Positions 62,214-64,000 of a stretch of DNA of 64,000 nucleotides are shown here, piece after piece. Every line of letters starts with the position of its first letter. Position 1 is the first letter of the stretch. The notes beneath the pieces were generated by a model. That model worked only from the letters and a program-made list of their open reading frames with translations. It was not told the DNA's origin and ran no database searches. A program made the translations under genes and the position numbers. The DNA comes from Holothuria scabra (taxonomy: Eukaryota > Echinodermata > Holothuroidea > Aspidochirotida > Holothuriidae): positions 11,798,001-11,862,000 of the forward strand of contig CM074184.1 in NCBI GenBank assembly GCA_037179385.1, in the 5' to 3' direction.

Positions 62214-63012
62214 AGAAAAAAGTAAAGATCAGGTCTTCATACTTATGACAAGGGAGGCCGGTTCAAAAGTTAATCACAAATCAGATTTATACAATATGAC
62301 CATGACCCACCGATTCGACTCGGACTTCAGGGTTCCCTATGGTGCTTACAATGATACACCACCAGAAAACCCCGGAGACTTCGATAAAGATTGGACAAAA
62401 GGTAAAACCAAACTAGCAGCTTGGATGGCTAGCAATTGTAAGCTGACTTCATGGCCCAGATCTGAGTTTGTGCACAAACTAAGCAAGATTATTCCAATTG
62501 ACATGTTTGGGAAATGCGGTGACAAGACATGTAAGAATGGAGAAGAATGCAGAAAAATATTACGCCAGTACAAATTTTACTTCGCCTTAGAAAACCAGAA
62601 CTGCAAAGACTACATTACGGAAAAATTTTGGTACAATGCCTTGTGTAACGATGTTGTACCCATCGTCTTTGGAGCCAGTAGGGAAGACTATGTAAAGGTT
62701 GCCCCTCCAAATTCATTTATTCACTTGGATGATTTTTCAAGTATGCAACAATTTGTTGACTACATCAGACTTCTTGACAACAACTCAACTCTCTACAACT
62801 CTTTTTTTATATGGAAGAAACACGGGACAGCGCGGCGTACAACACTACCAGACGAATATACGAAATCATTAATTTGTGACATTGCACTTAAGTTAAGACG
62901 AAAGAGGAATTCCAATGAACCTTTCATTTTTCAGATGAATAAAAACTTTTGGGACTCTACCTGTTTTTTGGATGTCATTCCTTGGTCAAATAAACGTCCC
63001 AAAATAGTTTAA
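62214..63012 (+). CDS. GT10 fucosyltransferase FUT-B, exon 2 (catalytic C-terminal half)
   Basis: Terminal exon. The acceptor TTTCATCACAG ends at 62213; the first base A completes Arg149, giving a 414-aa product. It carries the same ordered motifs as FUT-A: LMTREAGSK, RFDSDFRVPYG, KTKLAAWMASN, the GKCGDKTCKNGEEC cluster, FYFALEN, DYITEKFWYNAL, VPIVFGAS and FIHLDDF. The last residues differ (WSNKRPKIV, against WSK in FUT-A). No frameshift or stop interrupts it. A 59-bp stretch (62410-62468) is identical to 39995-40053 of FUT-A. AATAAA lies 82 nt after the stop. A catalytically competent enzyme is inferred from the intact motifs; acceptor and linkage are undetermined. Confidence 0.9.
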
Positions 63013-63093
63013 TTGTTTAATCGTTGGTCACATTACATTACGCATTTATATCGGTGGTGGACTTTCATCTACCGACGTCATGCGGTTTTAGTC

Positions 63094-63099
63094 AATAAA
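63094..63099 (+). terminator. Polyadenylation signal of FUT-B
   Basis: Canonical AATAAA 82 nt after the FUT-B stop codon and the first one in the 3' flank. A GT-rich downstream element is not obvious. Confidence 0.5.
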
Positions 63100-63594
63100 C
63101 GTTACATTAGGAATGCATGAATGTAATACACACCACTTCTGCAGCACACATAAAGTTAATGAACTCATACCACGTTGAACAGAATGAAAGAGTTCTCCGA
63201 AGAATTTTCTAAGATAATTGAAAAAGGAAAAAAAAAGTTGTGACATGATGTTACTTTTTTTTTTACTTTATTTCATTCATTTAATTTTTCCACAAGCTGA
63301 CTGGTCTATAGAAGTCATAGATGTTTATTTTTCTATTAATCAAATATGGTTTGCCTAAATCTAATCTGAAGTAAACATTGATGAATTTTCAGTTACATGA
63401 AGATCTTCAATTATTTGATACAAGATATATCAGCCATTGGAGTCATCCCTATGAATCAAAGTTCGAGTCACTTCATTTGTTTTCTCGTATATTTGTTCAT
63501 ACCTGTATAACATATTCTCCTGTATGATTATAGCGAAGCTGCACGAGTATAAAGCACCACCTCGTTGCGCCACCTTATGAGGCTTGACAATCAA
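63100..63594. other. FUT-B 3' flank
   Basis: AT-rich, no further gene recognised. Confidence 0.4.
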
Positions 63595-63796
63595 AATCTA
63601 CAGGTTCGTGGGTCCTGGGGTGACAGAGTGGTCTATTCCAGCTGCTGTGCAGAAATGTAATTCACGTGTGCATGGTTTCAAATCCCTCTCGATTGACAAG
63701 GGCCTTCCTCTGGGCAGGATCCTCTCTCTTTCTTCCCACTTATCATTATGCTTAATTGCTACCAAAAACAAGGAAAAAGTAAAAAGTAAAAAGTAA
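63595..63796 (+). repeat. tRNA-like SINE
   Basis: GTGACAGAGTGGTCTATTCC (A box, 63620-63639) and GGTTTCAAATCCC (B box, 63674-63686) are spaced as in a tRNA with a longer variable arm. The body is followed by a short repeat, AAAAAGTAAAAAGTAAAAAG, at the 3' end. Confidence 0.55.
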
Positions 63797-64000
63797 GATG
63801 TGGGTAGGTGGTCTCACCATCTGACGACAAGTGACAGCCGTCGAACCGCACATTTTTAGGTTACGTCCGAGTCATACATGTGACTCATGTGAAAGAAAAA
63901 AAAGGCTTTATGATTTGATTTTGCAGGGGGTGTAAGACATTAATGTTTTACCATAGCTCTTTGGCTTGTGGATGCAAAAGCGGTTTCAATGAGCGGGGAT

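Overview
The window looks like nuclear DNA from a marine deuterostome invertebrate. An echinoderm such as a sea cucumber or sea urchin fits best; a hemichordate is possible. The reasons are an AT-rich background, split genes with kilobase introns, no bacterial-style coding density, and a varied transposon load (Penelope-like elements, L1/Tx1-, CR1- and I/Jockey-type LINEs, a Gypsy remnant, tRNA-derived SINEs, MITEs, long TA microsatellites). No species call can be made from the sequence alone.

Only one host gene family is supported: a head-to-tail pair of GT10 (alpha-1,3-type) fucosyltransferase genes on the + strand. FUT-A has exon 1 at 23270-23709 and exon 2 at 39799-40579 (406 aa). FUT-B has exon 1 at 50690-51135 and exon 2 at 62214-63012 (414 aa). 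Both are two-exon genes with a phase-2 intron at the same codon (AG|A, Arg). Exon 1 encodes a type II membrane anchor, a stem and a Cys-rich block; exon 2 encodes the donor-binding catalytic half. Both copies are open throughout, and the product is expected in the Golgi.

Layout. 1-23.2 kb: no gene recognised; MITEs (385-652, 1161-1419, 4120-4354, 14439-14678), dispersed repeats, CpG-rich blocks with several TGACGTCA sites, three tRNA-like/SINE pieces, a Gypsy RNase H remnant and two Penelope-like GIY-YIG fragments set among TA microsatellites. 23.3-40.6 kb: FUT-A; its 16-kb intron holds a U2-snRNA-like tandem repeat, Penelope-like fragments, an exact 369-bp tandem SINE array, an apparently intact 5.4-kb L1/Tx1-type LINE inserted in that array, and an internally inverted I/Jockey-type LINE remnant. 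40.6-50.7 kb: intergenic, with a large TA/GATA microsatellite, a 5'-truncated L1/Tx1 fragment, a CR1-like pseudogene and another copy of the repeat that carries the U2-like segment. 50.7-63.0 kb: FUT-B with an 11-kb intron holding a second degenerate Penelope-like copy, short repeats and a MITE. 63.0-64 kb: a polyadenylation signal and a tRNA-like SINE.

The two fucosyltransferases probably perform the same type of reaction (fucose from GDP-fucose onto a Golgi glycan) with acceptor or expression differences. Everything else is mobile or repetitive DNA that has expanded their introns and spacer.
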